A stretch of 64,000 bases of DNA from Marsupella aquatica (Eukaryota; Marchantiophyta). Positions within the stretch are counted from its first letter, which is position 1. Each line of letters opens with the position of its first letter. The stretch lies in assembly GCA_973895155.1 (NCBI GenBank), contig OZ316893.1, forward strand, positions 11,780,001-11,844,000, in the 5' to 3' direction. Positions 1-11,579 of the stretch are shown one piece after another. The notes under the pieces were generated by a model that searched no databases, had not been told where the DNA came from, and saw only the letters and a program-made list of their open reading frames with translations. The position numbers were made by a program, and so were the translations under genes.

Positions 1-1036
1 CTAACGGAGGGATCATCGTCGGCGGTTGGGAATGATAATAGAGAGGAAGAAAACCAGGATGAGGACTCCACATTGGAGTGACTTGAATCACTTGTGGAAG
101 ATCCGGAGGAGCCCCTGGTCTACGACATTCCTGATGTCTACCTAGCGGAGTTACGGGATTTCCGGCAGGGAGTTCATGAGGGACTCAAGCTAGTCCACGC
201 ATTGAGAGATTCTCTCAAGTAGGCCACCGCCAGAATAGAGACTTTGGAGCACAGTGCCCTATCTATGAAGGAGGTGATCAAGGCCAAGGAGGAGGCCATT
301 CATGAGAAGGTTAATCTTCTCCAAGCAGCTCACGTAGAGATCTCCAACTTGAAGGGAGCCTTGTCCACCAAGGCCAAGGAAGCGGAAGAGGTTGGAGTAT
401 TGAAACAAGCATTGGCCAAAGAGAAGCAGAATTCTGGAGAGGTGGTGGAGTTAAGAGCCCAGGTGGGAGCACTGCGGAGTCAAATGGTGATCTTTGAGAC
501 AAGGGCTAAGAGGAGTGAGGCCTTGAGTCTGGGGAAACGGAAGAGCCCCTGCACACCTAGCTCCACACTTTCCCCGAATTTGATCTCCAGGGCCATTGAG
601 ATGGTGGTAAAGGAAGTCAGTGGGAAGTATGGACCCCTGTTGGATGCCGCCAAGAAGAGTCAAGAGAAGAGCAAGAACTTAGAGAAGAAGCTCAGGGAGG
701 TACGTAAATCGTTACAGGAGGCTCAGGTCAACGCGAGGACCCCAGGGATGCCACCGTGATCTTTCACCCCTGGGACTCCCATAGCCACCGGGCAGGTTTT
801 ACCGTTGGAGTTCCGGTCCGGTGAAGAGGCTGCCTTATGGAAGGACACCATTGGTGAGGGGTACATCAAAGCATGGCAGGCCTTGGCCATTTGAGGAAGC
901 AGGGGAGCACTAGCACAAGGAGTACCCCGGTGAAGAAAAAGAGGGGTGAAGTGGCACTCACTCCAGTGGAGAGTGATGAGGAGGCCCACTCACGGGGCTC
1001 AAGCCAGGGCACCGTGAGTGAAGAGGAGGAGAATTA
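1..1036 (+). pseudogene. Decayed coiled-coil ORF, probable retroelement gag-like gene
   Basis: One frame is open from the window edge to about 894 apart from TGA at 79, TAG at 220, TGA at 757 and TGA at 892; coding character then continues one frame over (PVKKKRGEV, then acidic SEEEEN) to a TAG at 1036. The middle part (244-740) is rich in Lys/Glu/Leu heptads (for example EKVNLLQAAHVEISNLKGAL) and should form a long coiled coil. No catalytic or zinc-knuckle motif is visible and I do not recognise the family. The four stops are all TGA or TAG, explained by C-to-T change of CGA or CAG codons. Its left end lies outside the window. An N-terminal gag-like or accessory protein of an LTR element is the best guess; an old host gene copy is possible. 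Confidence 0.45.
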
Positions 1037-2158
1037 GAGTGGTCGTACGGATGTGGTTGTACGGCCCCTTGACTTTTCCACTTTTTTGTGAGGGGTCACT
1101 CACGGGCTTGTTGGAAAGAGCTCACGGAGATGATTCCAACAAGAGGCGGCGCTCCTCAAACGGAGCCAGGATGAGCAAGTTAGGGCCCGACGAAGTTGGG
1201 TTTACGGATACTGAAACGACCATAACTTGGTCGTCCAATGTCCGTTGCAAGAGCGGTTGAGTGATTCATGATTAGGAGGAGGGGGACTATCCAGGGGTGA
1301 ACTCAGAAGTGCAAGTGGAAGGGCACCTAGTTTCGGCCATTGTTAGGTTCCTTGCAATTTCACGGTTCACGGAGTAATGTTGGGGCGTCGTCGAAGGCAC
1401 CGTCGGCCCCATTGTTAGTTTAGGGTTTAGGGTTTTAGAAGCATGTGTGCGCCGCATGATTTTAGTTTAGGGGTTTCTTAGTGAAGGATTTTGCGGGCGC
1501 CGCTAGGGTAAGCCACCATCGTTGTGGCCCCGTGAGGGGTGCTTTGGTGTGTTTTTTGGTATTTAGGGGGAGAACCCCGGAGTAGCTAGGGGGGAACTCA
1601 GTCTAGTGTTTGTTTCGGGGAGTTAGCTCATAGCCAGAAAAGGGGAATCAAGCCAGAGTAATGAGGTAGAGGTGTAGCACTTGCCCAATGAGGCAGCAGT
1701 TGGGCAGACGGCCGGAGGCCGGGTTGTCCTTGCAATGTGTTACAACGTTTTGCCAAAAGATATGGATTTGGTTTGATTCCTCAAGTTTTGGTGTGGCGTT
1801 ATCTTTTCTGGTTCAAGATTGTGTTCTTTCCGCAAGAAGTGTCTAAGGAATCCTTGCACGGTTTGGTCAACCCTGTGAGTAGGAGGGGTGGTGACAACAC
1901 TCCACCAACGACCAATAGGAGTGTGTGTGTGGCGTAGTCCATGGGACTTGATGAAAAGCAGAGCGGCTAGTCGGTAGACTTGATCAAAAATTACATTTCC
2001 GGGAGCGGAAATAAACATACTCATCCTACATGCAATAGAATCCTAATAGCGTCCCTCCAGGTTCCCGTCATACGATAACAAACAATTTTAGTAGGAGTAA
2101 ATACATATTTGTCATGTAAATCGTTTGATAAGCAAGTGACATAGAGCCATCTATTCAT
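1037..2158. other. Gene-free stretch with a short telomere-like motif
   Basis: I see no supported gene. 1418-1437 holds about two and a half units of the plant telomere heptamer TTTAGGG, also known as telo-box promoter motifs. 1560-1600 is purine-rich (GGGGGA and AGGGGGG runs) and could be part of an old LTR element. The remainder is unassigned. Confidence 0.3.
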
Positions 2159-2850
2159 GTGGTGACCTCTATTCAGACTATGATCAGTTTTAGTTGGCTC
2201 AGAGTAGTAGAGAGGACACCTTTCGGGCTACTTTGCATGTGTACCTTGCCTCAAGGGGCAACCAATTTGGTGGCTCACATGCAGAATGCCATGAATAAGG
2301 TATTACACCGTTTCATTCCAGAGAAGACACAACCATTTCTTGATGATATGCCAATCAAGGGATGCTTGGAGACAAAGAAAGATGAGACTATACGTGAAGA
2401 TGGCTTGCGAAAATTTGTATGAGAGCACATTCAAGATGTGAAAACAATCTTGAAGAGGTTGATTGAGGTTGGGCTCACTCTTTCTGGTGAGAAATCTTCA
2501 TTTGGGCTTCGTGAAGTCCTAATTGTAGGACAAATTTGTGGAGTTGATGGGAGGAAGCCAAATGAAGGAAAGGTAAATGCAATCAATCAGATGAAAGATT
2601 GTAGGACAACTTTGGAGGTGTGAAGGTTCCTTGGCACTTGCTTGTTCTATAGGATCTGGATTCCTCACTTTGCACATATTGCTGATCCTTTGTACGGATT
2701 ATTGAGAAAGAATGTGCACTTTGTTTGGACAGAGGCACATAAGGAGACTATGCAAAGGTTAAAGGACTTCCACAAAAATGACATATCATGTACGACGAAG
2801 GATATGGTCATTTTATTGGTTTTAAGGGAAGACTTAAGAATTTTTGCATA
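2159..2850 (+). pseudogene. Ty3/gypsy reverse transcriptase fragment, decayed
   Basis: The translated frame shows reverse-transcriptase landmarks in order: TPFGLL and LPQGATNLVAHM (fingers/palm), FLDDMPIKG (catalytic YxDD-type box with F in first place), EDGLRKFV, and SGEKSSFG with a following VVGxxCG-like strand. RFLGTCLFYRIWIPHFAHIA marks the start of the connection to RNase H. Two in-frame TGA codons (2420, 2621) break it, and neither a protease upstream nor an integrase downstream is recognisable. This is a truncated pol relic, not an active element. The family assignment to Ty3/gypsy is secure; the lineage is not. Confidence 0.8.
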
Positions 2851-3189
2851 AGAACAATATGGTCTTTTAAATTCAATTTTGAGACTTATAAGAACACTAG
2901 GGTCTTTTTAATCCAATTTTTAGAATATTCCAAGAATATTCTAACTTTATAGGGGTTAAAAAATAAAGATTTTTTTTCTTACATTGTAGGGGATCCGAGG
3001 CCTAAAAATGTCACTGGTGATAGGGAGGTCCCCATATAGTGAGACCCAAGAGGACACTTGTACCAGATGCACTTTACACTCTCGAGACACCCCCCCTCCC
3101 CACCTGGCCCACTCACCCCAGATTTTTTAAAAGAACTAAGACAATGCCCCCTGCCCCCAAATAAATAAATAAATAAATAAAGATCTGGC

Positions 3190-3415
3190 AAATTTTAGAC
3201 ACCCTAATACTGTAGTGGAGTCCAATGACCAGAAATTAAGCTGCTGGTCACCCAGGGGTAGTAGAGACAATCAATTGTCCTCCCACTCTTGCACCCACTC
3301 ACACTCACCACATACCATCCACACAGCCCCCTTGTGAATAGAGAGGGGATTGAACCTAGGAGCTCTTAGTTCCAGGCTCATCATCCCCTGGCCAACTGAA
3401 CTATGCCAGCTGGTG
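3190..3415 (-). mobile_element. tRNA-derived SINE-like element (minus strand)
   Basis: Read on the minus strand, 3391-3412 gives an A-box-like TGGCATAGTTCAGTTGG and 3345-3360 gives a B-box-like GGTTCAATCCC, about 35 bases apart. That is the internal RNA polymerase III promoter layout of a tRNA. No anticodon arm or acceptor pairing that would make a functional tRNA can be drawn with confidence, and the sequence continues ~150 bases past the B box to a TTTA-repeat tail near 3160-3180. A SINE or tRNA pseudogene fits; I could not define target duplications. Confidence 0.5.
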
Positions 3416-3429
3416 TCTCTCGTAGTATA

Positions 3430-5280
3430 CTTGGTGGGGGAGCCTCACATCTTGTTGTGTGAGCTCTCTCTGCTTCTCGCTCTCAGTCTCTGGGAGCGCT
3501 CACTCGATTCGTCTACTCGGTTGCAATATGATACAGTCATGATAAGATTATGACGGGTGGATCTTCTTCACTTCTATAGTAGTAAAAGCTTGAAGCATTT
3601 TGTTGAAGTTCTGCGGAGCAATCTGAGCTCTATTTGTTAACATTCTGTTTTGTTCAAGTTGCTTCGCAACCAGGTCAAAGCATTTTCTCAAGCTCTGGCA
3701 AAAAAGCCTTTGCTCGATCTTCTCACACTTTGTGTCGGTATCATTCGCTGCTTTACTAAACTACCTGTACCTGTAGGTAGGTAGGTCTGAGGTTTTTGTC
3801 AAAACTGAGCACAGAAATCTCAGCTTTACAAATGCTTGTCTGTCTGTATAAATTGGCTTTTTGAGCATTCAGCGCTCTTTGAATTTACTGATGTTTCAAT
3901 TTGACGTACTGAAATCTCTGCAGTGATAGCTCCTGCAGTACACCTCAATGTCTCTGAGGCAATCGGGCGACATCGTCTAACAACTATCTGACATAGAAAT
4001 TAAGACCGAGAACGCTTTTCTTGGGGAGAGCCCTCACTTCGCTCGGGAATAGTGCAGGTGAAGGGACGATAAGCATGGCTATGGCGGGGGCTATTATTGC
4101 TCCCAGGAGCAACACGACGTCGGCTCTCTTCGGAGATGAGTCCGCGTGTAGCACCTGCTGCCGCGCTCCCCATTTTGGAGATGGTGAAATATTTTGATCT
4201 TTTGATGTATCAGGAAGTATCCCATTTTGTTGTTTTGATTTATATGAAAGAAGCCACAATAACATTTTGTGAATTAATTTTGTGAAGACCTTTATGAAAA
4301 CAATTTGAAGATTATCTAAGTATTGGCTTGTGAGGGCACGACGCCATGATGAGAGGGCTATGTGACACCTTGAATTTTTTGCAAATTATTGAAAGATGGA
4401 AATGAGGTGCAAATTTTCCCAATTATTGCCCTTTTGAAACTCAAATACCCAAATTTACCTTGTTGAATATTTTTGTGAAGGATGCCACCCAGAAACGTCC
4501 CAAAGGCAAACTGTATTTAACAGACCCCCCTAATTGTTTAGAGGTCTTCCTGACCTTAGAGTAATCTAAATTTTTTTGTGCTTGATCCTTGATATTCAAA
4601 CTCCATATTAGCAAGAATTTAACCTTTTTCATGTTGCGTAGTTTAGATTTTAAATTAAATTCTTACGACATCTAGGTGTTTCCTCTTACACCTTCTGTAT
4701 GCACCATTCAATTTTTTTTCTTTTTCCAGGTATGAAAAGACATGTCTTATTCAATAATGAAGATTGCTGATTAGTTTTTTCTCCTTCCATTTTAACAAGT
4801 CATTGAGAGTCAAAGTCTTGTATGGAAGTAAAGCTTGTTGTTATAAAGAGTGATTGACTTCAGAAGATTCTTTCGAGTGACTAAATTTGATTATTAGCTT
4901 TTGAGGTTGATATCGAATTCACTACTAGGTCTGCTTGTTGTGACAAGATTTGCTAGTCAATTTGAGAATGAATGCTTGAATGTGAGAAGCAAAATTCCAT
5001 TTTCACAGTAAATAGTACCGTTACTTTGCACTGGAATAAATTTTAGAGTTTGACTTGAATTGCGTTTCGCTAAGAGTTGAACCATGTTGACAACATTTTA
5101 AGGTTTATCTTTGCATTCATAACCTAAAATCTATTTTGGGTTTGGTGAGCAAGATTTCTTTCATTTCGTATTGTCATAGATTAAGAGGAAAGAAAGATTG
5201 ACAAGATTAATTTTATTTGCATATAAAAAGACCATATTTCTTTCTGAAGGAGTGGCAATATCAAAGTGTAATTACCCACA
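3430..5280. other. Intergenic, no recognised gene
   Basis: Mixed-composition sequence with only short random ORFs. 4000-4160 is locally GC-rich with overlapping ORFs on both strands but no recognisable domain. From 4380 on it becomes AT-rich. Confidence 0.4.
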
Positions 5281-5282
5281 TA

Positions 5283-7415
5283 TCCTTCTATAGCTAGCAT
5301 AATTATGATTATATGTCGTAATCCTAGATCTAAGAGTAAATACCTAACATAATTGAGCTCTTCACTTAATCAAGTTGGCTCAGACTTTGGGGTAGCTACA
5401 AACATGACCTACAATGAGACAACACAAAGACGTCACACCATGGCCTTCAATCCCAAAAGCGCGTTTGTATTTCTTTTGGCAAGAAAGAATGACGTGAATT
5501 CTTTTTGAAAAAATTTATTTGTTATATTATGTGTTGCTTCTGATCTTGTAAGTCAAATGGATGGTCCTATCAGTATTATAGCACTAGCAAAATACGTTGA
5601 CATATAGCTAAACAAAATCCAAAAATTGTGTCTACAAGATAAGAAGATAATATAGTTTATAAACAAATTTCATTGATATTCAACCATCCTGCCTATAAGG
5701 TAAGTATCCATCTTGTTGATAGGTAGTGATATAAGTTTTTTTCAACTGATTGTAAATTATATTTGAAAATAATTTGTCAATTTATAATCTAATATTGAAT
5801 TGACATACTTGTAATGTTAATCTTACAAAACATATCATATACTAAATATCTTATAAAAATTAAAAAACTCAATATCAAAATGATTTATTAATAGTGTTCA
5901 TTTATATTTAAAAACTGTACAAAAGTTCATATACTCCAATAAAAAATGATAGAATTTTTTCCAATCAATTATAAATTATAATTGAAAAACATTTACAAAT
6001 AATATACCAAATTGTAAACCAATATCAAACTCATGTACTAGTAAGGTTAATGTTAAAAAATTGTGCAATATACTTGGATATACTACAAAAATTGAAATAA
6101 CCAATATCAAAGAAATATAAAATGATTCTTTAGTCTTACAAGTTGTATCATATTGATGTGATATATTGATTTGATATATTGATTTGATTCACTAATATGT
6201 ATAACTAACATTGCAAAAGTTTGAGTGATCTAGTACTCAAGTAATTTTTCATTGTGAGGTTGTGACTTCAAACAACCCATTACTTATATGGATCCATGAT
6301 AATTGTAAACTCTACAACAGTATCATGAAAATAAAGCACAACTGTGTTACACTGTCCATTTCTATGGGCTGCATGTGCCTATAATAAATAATATTTTTCT
6401 TATTGTAAAATTTTCATTTGGGGTATTTTCATTCATCTTTTTTTTGCCCTCCTACTCAATTTATGTTTTTTTTGGCATTCACGTCAACTCAATTCATGCC
6501 ACAAATATGGCATGCGTGAAGGCAAAAAAAAGATCTGGACCGTTACTAGGTTGTACCGGCTCACCCCGGTTCCTCCACAATTCTCGGCTACCGCCGATCG
6601 CGACTGTGTCGGAACCTGGTCGGCCCGTTACAAACTAGTAACAGTCAACCAGACCGTCATTATCCTGGACATACTACACGAGTACCATGCCCTAGGCAAT
6701 GAGGTATTTGTTTGATCGACCCCCAAAATAAAACTTGTTTCTTGATCGACCCCGTGAGGTCTATGAACGGCCCAGATCTGAGATCGAAAGGTCCATCAAT
6801 GGTCCAGATTGAGCAAAAGTATCGAGGGTGTTGATTAGGCAAACTTTTTTAAGAAGGGGGTCTACTAAGCATATCCCTCCCTAGGCAACAAAGGCTGGGG
6901 TACCAAGTCTTTGCTGACTTCACAGTGTGCCCTGATTTCAATGGGCCAAATCGTAGTAATTGTGGCCCCAAAAGCATTAATGGGGGCGAAAGTACTGTAC
7001 TGTGTCATCATCACATTTGGAGTGATGGAATAATTCCGATATTACATCATTATTAGACGGAGACGAGCAACGGAGCGAAACGAAACGCGATGAGTGTAAA
7101 TGGAATGGAGCGGAAGATTCGTGTGTGCTACAGCCAACAGTACCCTCGCTTGGTTCATTTGGGAGAAGTGTATCGTGTTGTTTGGGTAGCGTTGATGATG
7201 CGTGTGGGTGAGGTAGAGAAGAAGAGAAGAAAGGAGCATCGAGGGCCCGAAAGGAAGGAAGGATTCTTCATTGTTTGGAGTGGGCAGAGTAGTTGAGCCC
7301 TTTCTGCCAGTCTGGTGATCGATTTTTGGTTGTTGGTGGGCGTAACGATGCCATCTGGGGTAGCAGGATGCAAGAGCAGCGGCAGCGGCAGCATGGCGTG
7401 GATTTCTAACGGGAG
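5283..7415 (+). repeat. Segmental duplication, copy 1 (partner 47515-50212)
   Basis: This block aligns collinearly, in the same orientation, with 47515-50212. By eye the first kilobase differs at roughly one base in ten. The stretch 6665-7020 is closer, and 7022-7415 is nearly identical to 49790-50212. Similarity stops abruptly after TTCTAACGGGAG at 7415, inside HCF106 exon 1. The copies differ by internal replacement: 6525-6665 here against 48700-49435 there. It carries the putative promoter and 5' UTR of HCF106 plus the first 22 codons. Confidence 0.9.
6542..6642. repeat. ~100-bp foldback (hairpin) insertion
   Basis: GTTACTAGGTTGTACC at 6542 pairs with GTTACAAACTAGTAAC at 6627-6642, and pairing continues inward (GGTTCC region against GGAACC). 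The whole block can fold into one long imperfect hairpin. It is GC-rich in an AT-rich setting and is absent from the corresponding place in the second duplicated copy, so it looks like a small foldback/MITE insertion or a replacement. Confidence 0.5.
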
Positions 7416-9380
7416 CACGCAGTCTCGTCTCAAAACTTTCCGCCAAGTGCGTGCCACCTTTCGTGGCCATCGCAGTATCGGAGCGACCTCGGAATGTCGA
7501 CTGCTGTGCCGGACAGGGTTGAGTTTCGTCACCTCGTGGCACGGGCGCTCTCACCTTGGAGAAATCGTGCGAGTTTTTGAAGGTTCGTTGTCTTCTCCTT
7601 TCCCATCCTTCCACATCTGTGCTGAGCAATTCGGTCTGTATACCTTTCGTCAATCATCTTCTGCTTTATCGTCCGTGAGAGATAAATTGAAGGTCTTATA
7701 GACGCCCTTGCGAGAATGAAAACAATGGAAGCCTTACAGGATTTTTTTGAGGACAATTCGTTTGATCTCCGGGGGTTTAGCCAATTCCCTCAGTCGTACA
7801 GAGTTGGTAGATTAGTTGAGGTGAATGCCGCGGAACGTTCTCCCACCGGCTGATGTCCTCGAGGGTTTTCATACTTCGCCCTGAAAGTGTTGACCTGGCC
7901 TGGAGTGCAGGAAGACATTGCTCGGATTCTTCTAGAAGAGGTGTAGCAGGAAGGGTTCACGCGTCGTTGTTTGGAGTCGGGGCGCCAGAGGCGCTGGTGA
8001 TCGGTGTAGTGGCCCTAGTCGTGTTTGGTCCAAAAGGACTCGCGGAAGTGAGCTGAATTTCCAGACCCTCACTCTCCAGTGTGACTTTTACCTACGTATT
8101 TACCTGCGGAGTGAGGATTCGATTGGCACCTTGGGGTTTTACTCATTTTGAACAGTTTATCATGAATTCAAGACCTAGCAATCTCTTGATGTTGTTCTAT
8201 ATGAGGGGATTCCAATTCCCACTGCCGGATTGGTAATGTTTCCTGCAGATTGCACGCACATTAGGGAAGTCCTTGAAAGCGTTCCAACCGACCATTCAAG
8301 AACTGCAAGTAAGTAAGAACCGTTGAGCATCATGGCAGGCAGCGTAACCTATGGGTCATGGGGTTAGGATGGTATGGTCGGTCAAGAATAGTGCCAAACT
8401 GCCTCGTTTACAAGTTCAGGAATGCATAGAGACCTCCGTCAGTAACAGAAGTGTGGCCAGGGATTGTGACATCGGCTGAAAATGCTTTCATTGTGCTTTC
8501 ATTTCGGTAGCTAGAGATTAGTTGCCTTTCTGGTCTGTAAACAATGGCGACACTCCGTTACGTTTTCGCTTTTGTTTGAGGCCATTTGGTATCATCCTGG
8601 ACATCTAAATGATGGTCAGCGGTGCACTGGACGTTCAGCAAGTATCCAGGGAATTCAAGAACACTCTGGAGCAGGAGATAGGGTTGGATGAGCTGCGAAA
8701 CCCAAAGCCTACGGACAAACCCCCGACATATCAACAAGCTCCTCAACAGCAACCTCCGCAACCAGATTCCCGGAGTAAGAACTGCGTTATGCAAAACTCG
8801 TTTTCAGTGTCATCTCTGGAGATGTTTTTAAGAAATGTTTTGGCTGGATTAGACGTATCTGTCGTTACAAACGTCTAACCCTATGGTTTCCACCTTCGCA
8901 TGTTGGTTTATTTCTAGCCTTGGTGATAATTGGCTTTCTGATCACGTATTTACTGGATGGATTTTCTGCTAAGATGATGGAGTAGCTGAGGCGAGGGCAT
9001 ACACAGCTGATGATTACGTTGGAGTCACTCGAGAGCAAGCCAAAGCTCTTGTTCCTGAAGACCTACGTCGAGGTGAGCCTTGTAGTCTTTGCTCTTCTCA
9101 TGGACTTCTCTGTTATATAGTGTTTCTGTGCGTGCCTTCCTCCCGGGTTTCACATTTTCTTTCCTCGTTTGCATCTGGTTCTAGAACGTTTGATCAACTT
9201 ACTGATTGGATGCTTTAGAACTATTCTCCTTAGAGTTGGAATTCTTAGGATATACTTTTACTCGTTTTGGCAGAAGCTGAAGCTGCTGCCTGGGGAAGTT
9301 CGCCTCCACCGAAGGTTCCTGCGGAGAACGAGACCAAGGAAGTTGTCAGTGATCAAGAAAAATCTGAAAATGAGTCTTGA
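7348..9380 (+). CDS. HCF106: Thylakoid Tat translocon subunit HCF106 (TatB type), chloroplast
   Basis: Six exons can be traced with GT-AG junctions and conserved phase: 7348-7582, 7950-8047, 8249-8308, 8639-8774, 8983-9072 and 9274-9380. They give 241 codons plus TGA. Residues 1-78 are Ser/Arg-rich, as in a plastid transit peptide. Exon 2 holds the TatA/B signature: conserved Glu in GAPEALVIG, a single membrane helix (about residues 91-108), then the FGPKGL hinge. Exon 3 is the amphipathic helix (ARTLGKSLKAFQPTI). VSREFK and a Pro/Gln-rich then acidic C-tail follow. Family knowledge: HCF106 works with Tha4 and cpTatC to move folded, twin-arginine proteins into the thylakoid lumen. The length fits plant HCF106. 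The exon 4 and exon 5 starts could each shift by a codon or so. The promoter region and first 22 codons lie in the duplicated segment. Confidence 0.92.
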
Positions 9381-11579
9381 CTGGTCTGGGAGGCACGTTG
9401 TTCATCCTGTGGCTGCAAGTTTTGCTGATTTCGTTAGTTCTTTGCTTCTAGTGCAGTGAAGATCATGCTGTTTGATCACTTGATGACTTATAATTTGTTA
9501 ACTGAATTTGAGTGTTCCCCTTAATCGAAAGAATGTTTATCAAGCAACGCAATTTTGCTTGGCTCTAGTCGTCTGAGAATGGACTCATTTCCAACGCCTG
9601 ATGTACAGTTACATTTCTCCCAACCTCAAACAGACTTCGCTGCGAAAATTGTGAGGGATACTCTGGATGCAATTCTCATAAGCTGTCTAACATCTGGAGG
9701 ACGAGCTGAAATGGCAGGACATCTTGATTAAGCTTCACTTGGACATTTCCATTGAGATGGTCGTGAGTTAACTGAGCTAGAGTTTTCGGGGGAACTTAAT
9801 TGCAGTTTTATTCTGTGCTTCGACTATTGATGCCTTAAAGCGTAGAAACTCTCAACTTACATTATCACCAATGGAAATTTCAAAGAGAATTGTAAGAAGA
9901 TCATGTTGGGGCGTCAGAGTCCAGGAATGAGAAGAACATGTTTCAGAATGGGACCAATGTTAGTTTTCCTAATTGCAAGACAGACATCTGTGGCTTCCTT
10001 AAACCACGCATCCGGGTATAAGGGGCTTTGCGTAACGCTGAGTCCCCATACCAAGTGAAGCCAGCGAAAAGATGAGCTATGCAGCAGTGCCTCATAGCTG
10101 CGCCTACCCTCGGCCATAGGGTGCGATCTATGGCTCAAATATCTATGTCTCAACAAAATCTCATGTAAAATGGTTTATCATTTCACGAGAAATGATGGAA
10201 AAATGAATGGTGCGTTCTGATTGGTTTGATTCAAAATTTAAATTTTGAGGAAGATTGATCTAGGCCGTCTGATTGTTTTGTCTCCACAAATCTCATCTGT
10301 TTATCATATTGGTCAATCTATGGATGGGTTTTTTAGGTTTTGTAAAGGGTTATATTTCTCAAATGAAAAATAAAACAAATCTAAGCTCTCCTGGCTGTCC
10401 ATTTGTGGATTTTTCAATCTCTGCCGTTCATTGTTTATTGCATCTTAAAATCTTGTCTGTCCATGTTAGAAGGCAATCTAGGGTGCAAAAAGAAAGATCT
10501 CCACGAGATCTACAGTTGGGTGTTTTTGGTTTCGAGAATGAGTAAATATTTTTTACAAGGAAATTTAGTGAACTTTGGAGTTGCAAGCCATCCCTCCTGC
10601 CTGCTTCCCTGTGCCCTGCCCAGCATTTATGGCCGTACAGTACCAGGCTCCTTTAAATACCCCGTTGCGTGGTTTAATAGTTTCGGAGAGTCATATAGCT
10701 GGCTCAGTGCCAAGTTTTACCTTCAATGTGAAATTGATACCCTCAGAAACACTGGCCAATTCCCACTTTGGAACAAAAGTGCTTTGAAAGAATGTCGACA
10801 TAGAGTTGACTAAAGATTGGGGTACCTATTAAAACACATTGGCGGTTCAAATATGAATTCATATAGAGCTCATACCTTGAACCAATGTGATCACATGAAT
10901 TGACTGATAGTGAGATGAACCGCATCACTCATAGTTCGTCTCTGAAGCAGTGCACTATCCTACCTCCCCCATCCTACCTCGTCCGCCTAGCTCACAAGCC
11001 CCCTTAAGTATGTGAGATAAAAGTAGAAGTACTGAACGCAATGGCCAATTGCAAGCAAAACTGTCTAAGTTCCCTAATTATTTGCGGACAAAGATAATGT
11101 GAATGTTTGGGAGAGACACGAGGCAATCGAGAGAAGCTGTATATGGTGAACCCACCTTTCAGATTTTGTCTTATTAAGATTTTATGTTCAGGATTTTTAT
11201 TTTAATGTGCCTTAACTAGGTGAATCATTTGTATTAATTTGATTTTAAATTAACTTTTGGACCCCTTTTAATTTTAGTGAACTTAGAGTATCTTGAATAT
11301 ATCTGGCTCCCCTCATAAATGTTTAACCTTCCATTTCAATCATTCCTTAGTGAATTATCTTTTTTCTGATGAAAGTGAGAGATATATTTGAACAATGTGC
11401 ACATTTGGTGTACTGAGTTCTCCTCATGACTTCTTTTACAAAACTTTATGATTTTAATTGAGTTGATTGTCATTATCTAGAAAGCCAGTGGAAATGTACT
11501 GTATGTACAAATAAATGAAGGTATCTTAAAACATACTTTATGGGGATCATTAAAAATTGTTCTTGATAATCTAGGGATT
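9381..11579. other. Intergenic downstream of HCF106
   Basis: The first ~180 bases are presumably the HCF106 3' UTR. Beyond that I see only short ORFs with no recognisable domain and AT-rich sequence from 11160 on. No RNA gene found. Confidence 0.4.

Noticed and set aside
1418-1437. Interstitial telomere array
   Set aside because: Only two to three TTTAGGG units; too short to be a relic telomere. Promoter-type telo-box or chance is more likely. The same applies to 60540-60558.
2928-2943. ATTCCAAGAATATTCT as a heat-shock element (also near 23763)
   Set aside because: Spacing between the TTC and GAA blocks does not fit the perfect nTTCnnGAAn array, and neither site precedes a recognisable gene.
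3345-3412. Functional tRNA gene
   Set aside because: A and B boxes are present but acceptor and anticodon stems cannot be paired convincingly, so it is called SINE-like.
7042-7653. 203-codon minus-strand ORF opposite HCF106 exon 1
   Set aside because: It overlaps the well-supported HCF106 first exon and its duplicated upstream region, has no domain, and its counterpart in copy 2 is shorter and shifted. It is a shadow ORF.
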